Shown: in pieces, positions 8,755 to 16,600 of the stretch
Layout of the letters: the number at the start of each line of letters is the position of its first letter
How positions within the stretch are numbered: the first letter of the stretch is position 1
Origin: JABWAM01 sp964653025
GTDB taxonomy: Bacteria; Verrucomicrobiota; Verrucomicrobiia; JABWAM01
Assembly (NCBI GenBank): GCA_964653025.1
Contig: CAZZBZ010000018.1
Location: 1 to 52,656, forward strand
Direction: 5' to 3'
DNA: 52,656 nucleotides
Made by a program: the position numbers and the translations under genes
The notes under the pieces: generated by a model
What the model saw: the letters and a program-made list of their open reading frames with translations, nothing else
What the model was told of the DNA's origin: nothing
The model's database searches: none

Positions 8755-9636
8755 ATGCCAACGCGTAAAGGAATCATCCTTGCGGGCGGAGCCGGCACCC
8801 GACTCCACCCGGTCACCCGGGCGGTGAGCAAACAGCTCCTGCCCATCTACGACAAGCCGATGGTGTACTACCCGCTTTCGGTCCTCATGCTCGCGGGGCT
8901 CCGCGACATCCTTCTCATCTCCACCCCGCACGACCTCCCTCACTTCCAAAAGCTTCTCGGGGATGGGGCCCCACTCGGCCTGCGAATCTCCTACGCCGAG
9001 CAACCCAATCCCGGAGGGCTCAGCCAGGCCTTCCTCATCGGGGAAAAGTTCCTCGCGGGCGCCCCCGCCTGCCTCGTCCTCGGCGACAATGTCTTCTACG
9101 GGCACGACCTCACCCGCCACCTCGCCCGCGCGAACGCGCAGCCCGAAGGGGCCACCGTTTTCGCCTACAAGGTGGCCAACCCCTCCGACTACGGGGTCAT
9201 CGAGTTTTCGCCCGAGGGCCGCGCCCTTTCCATCGAGGAGAAGCCGTCGACGCCGCGCTCCAGCCACGCGGTGCCCGGCCTCTACTTCTACGACACGACC
9301 GTGGTCGAGCGGACGAAGCGCCTCCGACCCTCGAAGCGCGGAGAGCTCGAGATCACCGACCTCAACCTCTCCTACCTGCACGATGGAAAGCTCGACGTCA
9401 TCTCGCTCGGCCGCGGGATCGCGTGGCTGGATACGGGCAACGCGGACGCCCTTCTCCAGGCGGGGAGCTTCATCCAGGCGATCCAGGCGCGCCAGGGGCT
9501 GAAGATCGCCTGCATCGAAGAGATCGCCCGCGACCAGGGGTGGATCGACGACGCGGGGCTCCTCCGCCTCGCCGAGGGCATGGGCAAGACCGAGTACGCG
9601 CGCTACCTGCGCAACCTCGTCAGCGGCGACGCCTAA
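8755..9636 (+). CDS. rfbA: Glucose-1-phosphate thymidylyltransferase
   Basis: The 293-residue enzyme joins dTTP and glucose-1-phosphate to make dTDP-glucose, the first step to dTDP-rhamnose and related sugars for surface glycans. The N-terminal GIILAGGAGTRLHP nucleotide-binding motif, the DKPMVYYPL segment and LVLGDNVFYG are diagnostic of RfbA/RmlA. Length is normal. The ATG at 8755 is chosen because GIILAGG directly follows; the longer frame upstream is out of context with the RND gene. No rfbB, rfbC or rfbD is in the window. The stop codon overlaps the kdsB stop on the opposite strand. Confidence 0.95.
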   Translation: MPTRKGIILAGGAGTRLHPVTRAVSKQLLPIYDKPMVYYPLSVLMLAGLRDILLISTPHDLPHFQKLLGDGAPLGLRISYAEQPNPGGLSQAFLIGEKFLAGAPACLVLGDNVFYGHDLTRHLARANAQPEGATVFAYKVANPSDYGVIEFSPEGRALSIEEKPSTPRSSHAVPGLYFYDTTVVERTKRLRPSKRGELEITDLNLSYLHDGKLDVISLGRGIAWLDTGNADALLQAGSFIQAIQARQGLKIACIEEIARDQGWIDDAGLLRLAEGMGKTEYARYLRNLVSGDA

Positions 9637-10394
9637 TTTCTCTTCCTCAGCAGCCGCTCCACGCGTTTCACGTCGGCGGGAACATCCACCCCGACCGGCT
9701 CGTAACCGGAGACCAGGACGCGGATGCGGATCCCGCGTTCCACGGCGCGAAGCTGCTCAAGTTTTTCGGCCTTCTCGAGGAACGACTGCGGCCAGCGAAC
9801 GTAGCGCAGGAGAAAATCTCGGCGGTAGGCATAGATCCCGACATGACGGTAAGAAGTTCGAAGCGGGAAGTTCGAAGCGGGAAGGTCGCGGAAATGCGGG
9901 ATTGGGGAACGCGAGAAGTAGAGGGCGTCGCCCTGCGCGTCGAGGACCACCTTCACCGCATTCGGGTTCGCAAGCTCACGCGAGTCGCGGATCGGGTGGC
10001 AGAGGGTGGCCATCTCCACCGCACGGTCCCGCGCCATCGCGGCGATGAGCCGCCCGATCTCGCGCGGTTCCAGGAGCGGCTCGTCTCCCTGCACGTTTAC
10101 CACAAGGTCGCACGGCACGGCGCGGGCGACCTCGGCCGCGCGATCGGTCCCGCTCGGGTGGTCGCGGCGCGTCATCCGCGCCTCACCCCCGAACGCGAGC
10201 ACCACGCGCAGGATCCGCGCATCGTCCGTGGCCACAACCACGCGGGGCGCACCGGGGACCCGGAGACAGAGGCGGCGCACCCGCTCGACAAGGGGAACGC
10301 CCGCGATGAGAGCGAGCGGCTTGCCCGGGAACCGGGTGGAGCCGTGGCGGGCGGGAACGACGATCAGGACACGCGGTCGCACGCAGCCTCCCAT
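9633..10394 (-). CDS. kdsB: 3-deoxy-manno-octulosonate cytidylyltransferase
   Basis: The 253-residue enzyme activates KDO as CMP-KDO for lipid A-core synthesis. The motifs VVPARHGSTRFPGKPLA, VVATDD, VVNVQGDEPL and HVGIYAYRRDFL are typical. Its presence shows an LPS-making diderm. The ATG at 10394 is preferred to an upstream in-frame extension (to 10511) because the conserved core begins only a few residues later. The segment DLPASNFPLRTSYR is encoded by a heptamer tandem array (9854-9888). This is normally a variable loop before HVGIYAY, so the enzyme is probably still active. A small membrane-protein gene lies immediately upstream on the same strand. Confidence 0.94.
   Translation of the reverse strand: MGGCVRPRVLIVVPARHGSTRFPGKPLALIAGVPLVERVRRLCLRVPGAPRVVVATDDARILRVVLAFGGEARMTRRDHPSGTDRAAEVARAVPCDLVVNVQGDEPLLEPREIGRLIAAMARDRAVEMATLCHPIRDSRELANPNAVKVVLDAQGDALYFSRSPIPHFRDLPASNFPLRTSYRHVGIYAYRRDFLLRYVRWPQSFLEKAEKLEQLRAVERGIRIRVLVSGYEPVGVDVPADVKRVERLLRKRN
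9854..9888 (-). repeat. Heptamer tandem array inside kdsB
   Basis: Five consecutive 7-nt units can be aligned on the plus strand as alternating AAGTTCG and AAGCGGG, giving a near-perfect 14-nt super-repeat, with a last unit AAGGTCG. The array is in frame within kdsB and encodes a variable loop. It belongs to the set of 7-nt-period arrays seen across this window. Confidence 0.75.
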
Positions 10395-10398
10395 GTCC

Positions 10399-10560
10399 TC
10401 AGCGCGACAGGCCCGCCCAACCCTTGGCTTCCGCAAAAAGATCGCCCGCGTTCTGGGTGAGTTGGGACGGCCCGTACTGGAGCAGCACGAGGAAGGCCAC
10501 GAAGGCGACAAGGAACCATGCCAGCCAGAGGATGAAGCGCAGGGCTTTCACGGACACCAT
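10399..10560 (-). CDS. Small membrane protein upstream of kdsB
   Basis: The 53-residue product has one strongly hydrophobic helix (about residues 6-27, aromatic-rich) and a short polar tail. It ends four bases before the kdsB ATG, so the two are likely translated together. No clear ribosome binding site is visible. A 13-residue in-frame extension from 10599 is possible but less likely. I do not recognise a family. Confidence 0.5.
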   Translation of the reverse strand: MVSVKALRFILWLAWFLVAFVAFLVLLQYGPSQLTQNAGDLFAEAKGWAGLSR

Positions 10561-10683
10561 CGAACCGAACCGCGGGGCGGATGTCAACGGCGCACACATT
10601 TGCCGTCCGGGCGATATGGGCTATGCTGAGGACGTTTCCCGCCCCACGGCAGATCCAACAACCCAATCCAACAAATCAAGACC

Positions 10684-11298
10684 ATGGCCCACCAGTATCC
10701 AAATCATCAGGAAAAGCTCCTCGCGAAAGTGAAGGGGAAGACAGGGAAGATCTCCGACCGGACCCACGAGGAGCACATGAAGCTCTACACGGGGTACGTT
10801 AACAAGACGAACGCCATCCTCGCCGAACTCGAGAAGCTCGGCCCCCCGGACCCCGCCAACGCGGCGGTTGCGAACCAGATCTTCAGCACCGTCCGCTCCC
10901 TGAAAACCGACTTCACGTTTGCCATCGGCGGCCTCATCAACCACGAGATCTACTTCAACAACCTCGGCGGCGCGGGCGGCCTTCCGACCGGCAAGGTTGG
11001 CGAGTTGATCAGCAAGTCCTTCGGCGGCTACGACAACTACGTCAAGGACCTCAAGGCGACCGGTATCTCCGGCCGCGGCTGGGCATGGACCGGGTTCGAC
11101 CCGCGCACCGGCCTGCTCTTCAACTACCTCGGCGACGCGCAGAACACCTTCCCGGTCTGGGGAGTGAAGCCGATTCTCGCCCTTGATGTGTACGAGCACG
11201 CCTACTACCTCGACTTCGGAACGGCTCGCGCCGGCTACATCGACGAGTTCCTCAAGTTCGTGGACTGGAACAACGTGAGCGCCAACCTCGCCGCCTGA
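10684..11298 (+). CDS. sodB: Superoxide dismutase, Fe/Mn family
   Basis: The 204-residue enzyme converts superoxide to oxygen and hydrogen peroxide. The metal ligands fit H31, H87 (INHEIYF), D168 and H172 (LDVYEHAY). The N-terminal segment RTHEEHMKLYTGYV differs from the usual H-x3-H-x3-Y pattern: one residue is missing and the second-sphere histidine is replaced. The family still seems clear from the C-terminal half (QNTFPVWG, LDVYEHAYYL). No signal peptide is present, so it is cytoplasmic. It stands alone, followed by a hairpin-rich repeat region. Iron, manganese or cambialistic use cannot be decided from sequence by eye. Confidence 0.9.
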   Translation: MAHQYPNHQEKLLAKVKGKTGKISDRTHEEHMKLYTGYVNKTNAILAELEKLGPPDPANAAVANQIFSTVRSLKTDFTFAIGGLINHEIYFNNLGGAGGLPTGKVGELISKSFGGYDNYVKDLKATGISGRGWAWTGFDPRTGLLFNYLGDAQNTFPVWGVKPILALDVYEHAYYLDFGTARAGYIDEFLKFVDWNNVSANLAA

Positions 11299-11326
11299 GC
11301 CTACCAGGAGGTCTGCAAGGTTCGAG

Positions 11327-11432
11327 GGGGAGCACACGCGGCCCGCGTGTTGAGGTGGGCGACCCGCCCGCCTCGCCCAAAGTGCGATTCGGCGAGCCGC
11401 CGAATCGGACACGCGAGCCGCGTGCGCTCCCC
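11327..11432. repeat. Multi-hairpin intergenic element with 3-nt loops
   Basis: This compact element has four successive hairpins inside an outer pair. The hairpins are ACACGCG/CGCGTGT (loop GCC), GAGGTGGGCG pairing with CGCCCGCCTC (loop ACC, one G-T pair), GATTCGGCG/CGCCGAATC (loop AGC) and CACGCG/CGCGTG (loop AGC). The outer arms at 11327-11341 and 11418-11432 match at 14 of 15 positions and could form an alternative long stem. No T-run follows. It lies between sodB and yebC, which converge here. Confidence 0.75.
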
Positions 11433-11447
11433 GTCATTCTCTAGCAG

Positions 11448-11468
11448 GGTCGGGCCGGCGGCCCGACC
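11448..11468. repeat. Perfect 9-bp hairpin, related to 19835-19855
   Basis: GGTCGGGCC pairs with GGCCCGACC around a 3-nt loop. A degenerate version with the same borders (AGGGTCGGGC at one end, TGACC at the other) occurs at 19833-19855. The position between two convergent genes would suit a terminator, but there is no T-run. Confidence 0.6.
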
Positions 11469-11519
11469 ATGGCAGGAAAACTAAGGCAGGGGCTCCGCTC
11501 CATCCCGCCCCCCACTGCC

Positions 11520-12272
11520 CTACCCGTGCAACTTCGCGAGGATCTCGTCGGGGACGTCGAAGTTCGAGTGGACGCGCTGGACGTCGTCGTGCTCGTCGAG
11601 CGCCTCGATGAGATGAATGACCCGCTTTGCAAGGGACTCATCGGCCACGGGGACGAGCATGAGTGGCACGTAGGTGAGGCGCGCGCTCGAGGGCTCGAGT
11701 TTCTTCTTCTGCACGACCTCAAGGACGGAGTCAAACTTCTCGACCGGGGTGAGGATTTCCCAGGTCTCCTCGTCGGACTTGATGTCCTCGGCTCCCGCGT
11801 CGAGGACGAGGGTCATGAGCTCCTCCTCGCCGATCTGCGCCTTCGGAACGAGGATCTGGCCCTTGCGCTGGAAACGGTGGGCGACCGAGCCGGCGGTTGC
11901 GAACTTGCCGCCGGTTTTCGCGAAGATGTTACGGAGGTCCGCCACTGCACGGTTCTTGTTGTCGGTGGTCACCTCGACAAGGAGGGCCTCCCCCGCGGGA
12001 CCGTATCCCTCGTAGACAAGCTCCTCGTAGACCAGGCCCTCGAGATCGCCGGTGCCGCGCTTGATCGCCCGCTCGATGATGTCGTTCGGACTGTTCTCGG
12101 CCTTCGCGTTCGCGATCGCGCTACGCAGGCGCGGGTTGAAGTTCGGGTCGCCGCCCCCGGCGCGCGCGGCGATGGCGATTTCCTTTGCGCACCGCGAGAA
12201 CACCCGAGCACGCGCGGAATCAATCTTTCCCTTGAAGTGCTTGACCTTCGACCATTTGGAATGACCGGACAT
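11520..12272 (-). CDS. yebC: YebC/PmpR/TACO1-family protein
   Basis: The 250-residue protein begins MSGHSKWSKVKHFKGK, the diagnostic start of the YebC/TACO1 family. It also has the segments NPRLRSAIANAKAENSPNDIIERAIKRG (residues about 45-73, split here only for orientation), EGYGPAG and TDNKNR. YebC proteins were described as transcription regulators and more recently as factors that relieve ribosome stalling at proline-rich motifs. No ruvC neighbour is present, which is common outside Proteobacteria. Length is normal and the ATG is unambiguous. Confidence 0.93.
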   Translation of the reverse strand: MSGHSKWSKVKHFKGKIDSARARVFSRCAKEIAIAARAGGGDPNFNPRLRSAIANAKAENSPNDIIERAIKRGTGDLEGLVYEELVYEGYGPAGEALLVEVTTDNKNRAVADLRNIFAKTGGKFATAGSVAHRFQRKGQILVPKAQIGEEELMTLVLDAGAEDIKSDEETWEILTPVEKFDSVLEVVQKKKLEPSSARLTYVPLMLVPVADESLAKRVIHLIEALDEHDDVQRVHSNFDVPDEILAKLHG

Positions 12273-12300
12273 GACCCCATTTCACCGCGAATCCGGGGAA

Positions 12301-12328
12301 GGGTCAAGGGTCAGGAGTCGAGGGTGCG
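12301..12328 (+). repeat. Heptamer array, GGGTCGA family, copy 1
   Basis: Four 7-nt units (consensus GGGTCRR, the third starting GAG) lie in the 108-base gap between yebC and gpmI. The unit is the same family as the arrays at 23372 and 23868 that flank the four-helix-bundle gene. Confidence 0.7.
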
Positions 12329-12380
12329 GCCCTGATCCTTGTGCAAGCGGCTTCTCCCGATCGAGAGCATCCCCAACCTT

Positions 12381-13955
12381 TTAACACTTCTTCAGCAGGC
12401 TCTGCCCGGTCATTGCCGACGGCTGCGGATGACCCATGAGTTGGAGAATCGTCGGCGCGAGGTCCGCGAGGCGGCCGCCGGGACGCAGCTTTGCCCCTTT
12501 GAAACGGTCATCCACCACGATCGCCTCCACCTCGTTGAGCGTGTGGCTCGTATGGGGACAGTGGTTCACGACGTCCCACATCTGCTCGCAGTTCCCGTGG
12601 TCGGCCGTCACCAGCGCCACACCGCCCGCCTTCTTCAGCGCGGCGAGGACTCTGCCCACGCAGCCATCTACGAACTCCACCGCCTTGATCGCCGCCGGCA
12701 ATGAGCCGGTGTGCCCCACCATGTCGGGGTTCGCGAAGTTCACCACCATGAGATCGTACTTGCCGGATTCGATCCGCCGCACCGTCTCGTCGCAAACCCC
12801 GGCCGCCGACATCTCGGGCTGGAGATCGTAGGTCGCCACTTTCACCGACGGCACGATGAGGCGGTCCTCCCCCTCGAACGGCTCATCGCGGTAGTCGTTG
12901 AAGAAGAAGGTCACGTGCGGATACTTTTCGGTCTCCGCGCAGCGGAACTGCTTCAGCCCGAGCCGGCTCGCGTGCATCCCGAGGATGTTCTCCATCTTCG
13001 CCGGCTTGAGGAAGAGCGGGTGGACGTCCAGCCCCTTCTCGTACTGGGTCATCGTCGCGAAGTAGACGTCGAGTTTCTTCGCTCTCGGGAAGCCCGCGAA
13101 GTCGGGCTGGACGAACGCGCGGGTGATCTCGCGCGGACGGTCGCCGCGGAAGTTGAAGAAGAGGATCGCGTCACCGTCAACCACGGTCGCCATCGGCTTG
13201 CCGTCCTTTCCCGCAATGCAGGTGGCGGGCACGAACTCGTCCCCGTGCATCGTCGGCTGGCTCGGCTTCGCGTAGTAGGCATCAAGAGCCTCGGCGGCGC
13301 TCTTCGCGAGCGGGGCCTTGCCGCAAGCGAGGCAGTCGTAAGCCTTCTGGACGCGATCCCAGCGCTGATCGCGGTCCATCGCATAATACCGTCCGCAGAC
13401 GCTGGCGATTCGGCCCATCCCCACCTCGCCGCAACGCTCCTCGATCTGCTTCACGAAACGGACGCCCGAAGTGGGCGCCGTGTCGCGCCCATCGGTGAAG
13501 GCGTGGATAAAGACCTCCTTGAGCCCGGCGCGCTTCGCGAGTTCCACGCAACCCATGAGGTGGTCGACCGTCCCGTGGACCCCCGCGTCCGAGATGAGCC
13601 CCATCACGTGGAGCTTCCCGCCACGCTGCTTCACGAACTCCACCGCGCCGAGCGCGGCCTTGTTCGAGAAGAACTCGCCGTTGGAGATCGCCTTGTCGAT
13701 GCGCACGATCTCCTGGTCCACGATCCGCCCAGCCCCGATATTCTGGTGGCCGACCTCGCTGTTCCCCATCACGCCCTTCGGGAGGCCCACGTCGAGCCCG
13801 CAGGTCTTGATGAGAGCGTGCGGATACTCCGCCATGAGGCGATCGTCCACGGGGTGCTTCGCCTGCTTGATGGCGTTGAACTTGTCCTGCGACGGGTCGG
13901 GGTTGCTCCCCCAACCGTCCCGAATAATGAGGACCACGGGGCGGGGATTCTTCAT
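12381..13955 (-). CDS. gpmI: 2,3-bisphosphoglycerate-independent phosphoglycerate mutase
   Basis: The 524-residue manganese-dependent enzyme interconverts 3- and 2-phosphoglycerate in glycolysis and gluconeogenesis. The N-terminal RDGWG motif supplies a metal ligand (D13), and GNSEVGH contains the nucleophilic serine S66. The C-terminal metal-binding part TADHGNCEQM and HTSHTLNEV are also clear. Length is typical of the iPGM family. The ATG at 13955 is chosen because VVLIIRDGWG follows directly; the upstream open frame to 14123 crosses low-complexity intergenic sequence. The gene is divergent from the MFS/spermidine-synthase gene. Confidence 0.95.
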   Translation of the reverse strand: MKNPRPVVLIIRDGWGSNPDPSQDKFNAIKQAKHPVDDRLMAEYPHALIKTCGLDVGLPKGVMGNSEVGHQNIGAGRIVDQEIVRIDKAISNGEFFSNKAALGAVEFVKQRGGKLHVMGLISDAGVHGTVDHLMGCVELAKRAGLKEVFIHAFTDGRDTAPTSGVRFVKQIEERCGEVGMGRIASVCGRYYAMDRDQRWDRVQKAYDCLACGKAPLAKSAAEALDAYYAKPSQPTMHGDEFVPATCIAGKDGKPMATVVDGDAILFFNFRGDRPREITRAFVQPDFAGFPRAKKLDVYFATMTQYEKGLDVHPLFLKPAKMENILGMHASRLGLKQFRCAETEKYPHVTFFFNDYRDEPFEGEDRLIVPSVKVATYDLQPEMSAAGVCDETVRRIESGKYDLMVVNFANPDMVGHTGSLPAAIKAVEFVDGCVGRVLAALKKAGGVALVTADHGNCEQMWDVVNHCPHTSHTLNEVEAIVVDDRFKGAKLRPGGRLADLAPTILQLMGHPQPSAMTGQSLLKKC

Positions 13956-14060
13956 GGAATTGAGTAAACCAACGCTAGCAGCCCCTGCCTCGCACGGAAA
14001 ACTCCAAATCCACGCGTCGCAAAAGGTTGCTTGCCGACAAGCTTGTTCCTTGTCCTTGCG

Positions 14061-14091
14061 ATTTTCGCGGAATTTCGGGTTTCGGATTTTT
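14061..14091 (+). repeat. Possible weak heptamer array
   Basis: Units of the type AATTTCG, GGTTTCG, GATTTTT follow each other with a 7-nt period in the gpmI/MFS intergenic region. The match is weak and includes an off-register triplet, so this is a tentative member of the heptamer set. Confidence 0.35.
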
Positions 14092-14117
14092 TCTCCCTCA
14101 AGGTACTCTCCGTCTCC

Positions 14118-16538
14118 ATGCAAACAACGCTGGCGCCCGGGAGCCCGCCCTCACTCCTCGTTCGGGGAACGGCCGTGACCTGCTTCGTGCTCTCCGGCTT
14201 CGCGGGGCTGCTCTACCAAACCACCTGGCTGAGGCAGGTGATGGGGTTTTTCGGCGCCTCAACTCCGACGGTCGCGGTCACGCTCGCCCTTTTCATGGCC
14301 GGCCTCACGATCGGCAGTTTCGTCGGCGGGTGGTGGAGCCGCACCCTCTCGCCACGCGGTGCGCTCCTGGCCTACGCCGCGGTGGAAACCATCATCGCCG
14401 CCGGGGGGGCGCTTGCCGCCCCATGGATGGCGTGGCTGCGCGAATGTGGTTGGTGGGTCGCCGTGGACGCCATCGGACCCCGCTGGGCGCTGACCGTCGG
14501 CTGTCTCGTCATCGTGCTGCTCCCGTGGACTGTCGCAATGGGGGCCACTTACCCCTTCTTTCTGCGCTTCACCGAAGGGCGACGCGGATTCTCCTTCGGC
14601 CACCTCTACGCCGCGAACGTGGCCGGCGCGCTCGCAGGTGCGCTCATCACCGCGTTCGTCCTCGTGGAGTACCTGGGCTTCCGCGGGGCGCAATCCTACG
14701 GGATCGCCGCCAACGTCGCCGCCGCCCTCCTCGCTCTCGCTCTTCTCGCGAACGCGAGAGAGGCACATGGAAAAATTGCTCCCGTCCCGTCCGCCGCAAT
14801 ACGCCTTCCGAACGGCGGGCGCCTCACCGCGACCACCTTTCTCGTCGGCTTCGTCTCCCTTGGCTACGAGGTCGTCTGGACGCGAATCTACACCCCGATC
14901 CTGGGCACCGAGGTCTACGCCTTCGCGGCGATGCTGGCGACCTACCTCGCGGCCACCTGCGCAGGCAGCCTTGGCTACCGCGCGTTCCCCGGTATCCTGC
15001 GGCGACCGGGGCGCGCACACGCCATTCTGGCACCCCTCGTGGTCGTCTCGGGTGTCCTCCCTTACATCGCAGTCGCCATCCCCGCGCTGCCGATGGCGTG
15101 GAAGGTCATCCTCGGACTCACGCCCTTCAGCTTCCTGACCGGTTTCTGGACCCCGCTCATCGTCGAGCAGTATGCCGTCGGTTCCGCGTCCCGCGCCGGG
15201 TGGATCTACGCGTGGAACGGTCTCGGTTGCCTCGCCGGGCCCCTCGTCGCCGGGTTCCTCCTCCTTCCCGCTGCGGGCTGCCGCCTCGGGCTTCTCCTCC
15301 TCACGCTTCTCCTGGTCGTCCCCGGCTACCTGCTGGGTGGACGGTTCCGCTTTGCGGCCCTTCTCCCCCTCGTCGTCGCCATCCCCATCTTCAGCCTCGT
15401 CCCGGGATTCGAGGAGCGCGCCGGCAGCCGCATCATCCTTCACGACCGGGTGGCCACCGTCGCCGCTGTGGGCAACGGCTGGGAGCGCCAACTCCTTGTC
15501 AACGGCATCGGGATGACCATGCTCGTCAACGAGACGAAGTGGATGGTCCACCTCCCGGCCATGGCCCACGGCCACCCGCGTAAGATCCTCGTCATCTGCT
15601 TCGGGATGGGCACGAGCTTCCGCAGCGCCCTCTCTTGGGGGGCCGAGGTCACCGCGGTGGACCTCGTCCCCTCCGTCCCCCGCCTCTTCGGCTACTACCA
15701 CCGCGACGCGGCGGAGGTGATGGCCAACCCCCGGGGGCGCGTGATCGTGGACGACGGCCGCCACTTCCTCGACACCACCCGCGAGAAGTACGACCTGATC
15801 GTCGTGGATCCCCCGCCGCCCCTCGAAGCCGCGCATTCCTCGGTGCTGAACTCGCAGGAGTTCTTCGCGGCGGCTCGCCGCGCCCTGGCACCGGGGGGCG
15901 TCTTCATGCTCTGGTCCCCAAACGGCGCCTCGCTCACTCAGCTTTCGCAGATCTCGGCCATGCAATGCGAGTTCCCGCAACTTGCCATCTACCGTTCCCT
16001 CGGCGCCTCCTACGGGCTCTTTATGCTCGCCTCCGAACGGCCCCTTCCCGACCCGGAGCTTCCGCGCAGCCTCCTGCACGCCCCCGAGGCCGCGCGGAAG
16101 GACATGGCCGAGTGGCTCAACGGCGACCTCGACCACGTCGCCGAACTCCTACGATCCATCGTGCGTCGCCGCTCTCCCATCGCCGAACTCACCGCGTGGC
16201 AGCCCGCGATGGTGCCCCTCATCGACGACTTCCCGGTGAACGAGTACTGCTGGATTCGCGCCGGGAACTCGCCCGTCGCCCTGGGAATCGCGAAACTCCT
16301 CGGGACTCCTCCCGTCGCCGCGCGCTTTCTCGATCTCGCCCGACTCCGCTATAACCGTCTCCCCTCGGGGGTCGTCGTGCGCGACGCCGACCTCTACCGC
16401 GCCCGCCTGGCGATGACCCTCCGCGATCACCCCACTGTCGCAAAGTGCATGCAGCGCCTCGCGGCGCGGCACCCCGAGGCCCCCGAGTTCGGTCAACTCC
16501 TCCAGCGCGCCGAACAACTCAACGCCGAAGCCCCCTGA
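14118..16538 (+). CDS. MFS-like membrane domain fused to spermidine-synthase-like domain
   Basis: The 806-residue protein has about a dozen hydrophobic helices in its first 450 residues, including GFAGLLYQTTWLRQV, typical of the membrane part of fused MFS/spermidine synthases. A Rossmann-fold domain follows at about 490-650: ILVICFGMGTSFRSAL is the nucleotide/SAM-type glycine loop, TAVDLVP the acidic strand end and IVVDPPPP the later strand. A C-terminal tail of about 150 residues has unknown function. Such fusions are common in bacteria, but their substrate is not established. The agmatine deiminase gene 62 bases downstream supports a link to polyamines. The ATG at 14118 is chosen because the preceding in-frame residues come from repeat-like sequence. 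Confidence 0.82.
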   Translation: MQTTLAPGSPPSLLVRGTAVTCFVLSGFAGLLYQTTWLRQVMGFFGASTPTVAVTLALFMAGLTIGSFVGGWWSRTLSPRGALLAYAAVETIIAAGGALAAPWMAWLRECGWWVAVDAIGPRWALTVGCLVIVLLPWTVAMGATYPFFLRFTEGRRGFSFGHLYAANVAGALAGALITAFVLVEYLGFRGAQSYGIAANVAAALLALALLANAREAHGKIAPVPSAAIRLPNGGRLTATTFLVGFVSLGYEVVWTRIYTPILGTEVYAFAAMLATYLAATCAGSLGYRAFPGILRRPGRAHAILAPLVVVSGVLPYIAVAIPALPMAWKVILGLTPFSFLTGFWTPLIVEQYAVGSASRAGWIYAWNGLGCLAGPLVAGFLLLPAAGCRLGLLLLTLLLVVPGYLLGGRFRFAALLPLVVAIPIFSLVPGFEERAGSRIILHDRVATVAAVGNGWERQLLVNGIGMTMLVNETKWMVHLPAMAHGHPRKILVICFGMGTSFRSALSWGAEVTAVDLVPSVPRLFGYYHRDAAEVMANPRGRVIVDDGRHFLDTTREKYDLIVVDPPPPLEAAHSSVLNSQEFFAAARRALAPGGVFMLWSPNGASLTQLSQISAMQCEFPQLAIYRSLGASYGLFMLASERPLPDPELPRSLLHAPEAARKDMAEWLNGDLDHVAELLRSIVRRRSPIAELTAWQPAMVPLIDDFPVNEYCWIRAGNSPVALGIAKLLGTPPVAARFLDLARLRYNRLPSGVVVRDADLYRARLAMTLRDHPTVAKCMQRLAARHPEAPEFGQLLQRAEQLNAEAP

Positions 16539-16600
16539 CCCCGAACAGTCATGAATTTCCAAACTCGTTTTACGGATTTCCTTCGGTAGTCTCCAACTCC

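Noticed and set aside
11448..11468. Rho-independent terminator between sodB and yebC
   Set aside because: The hairpin is perfect but no T-run follows on either strand.
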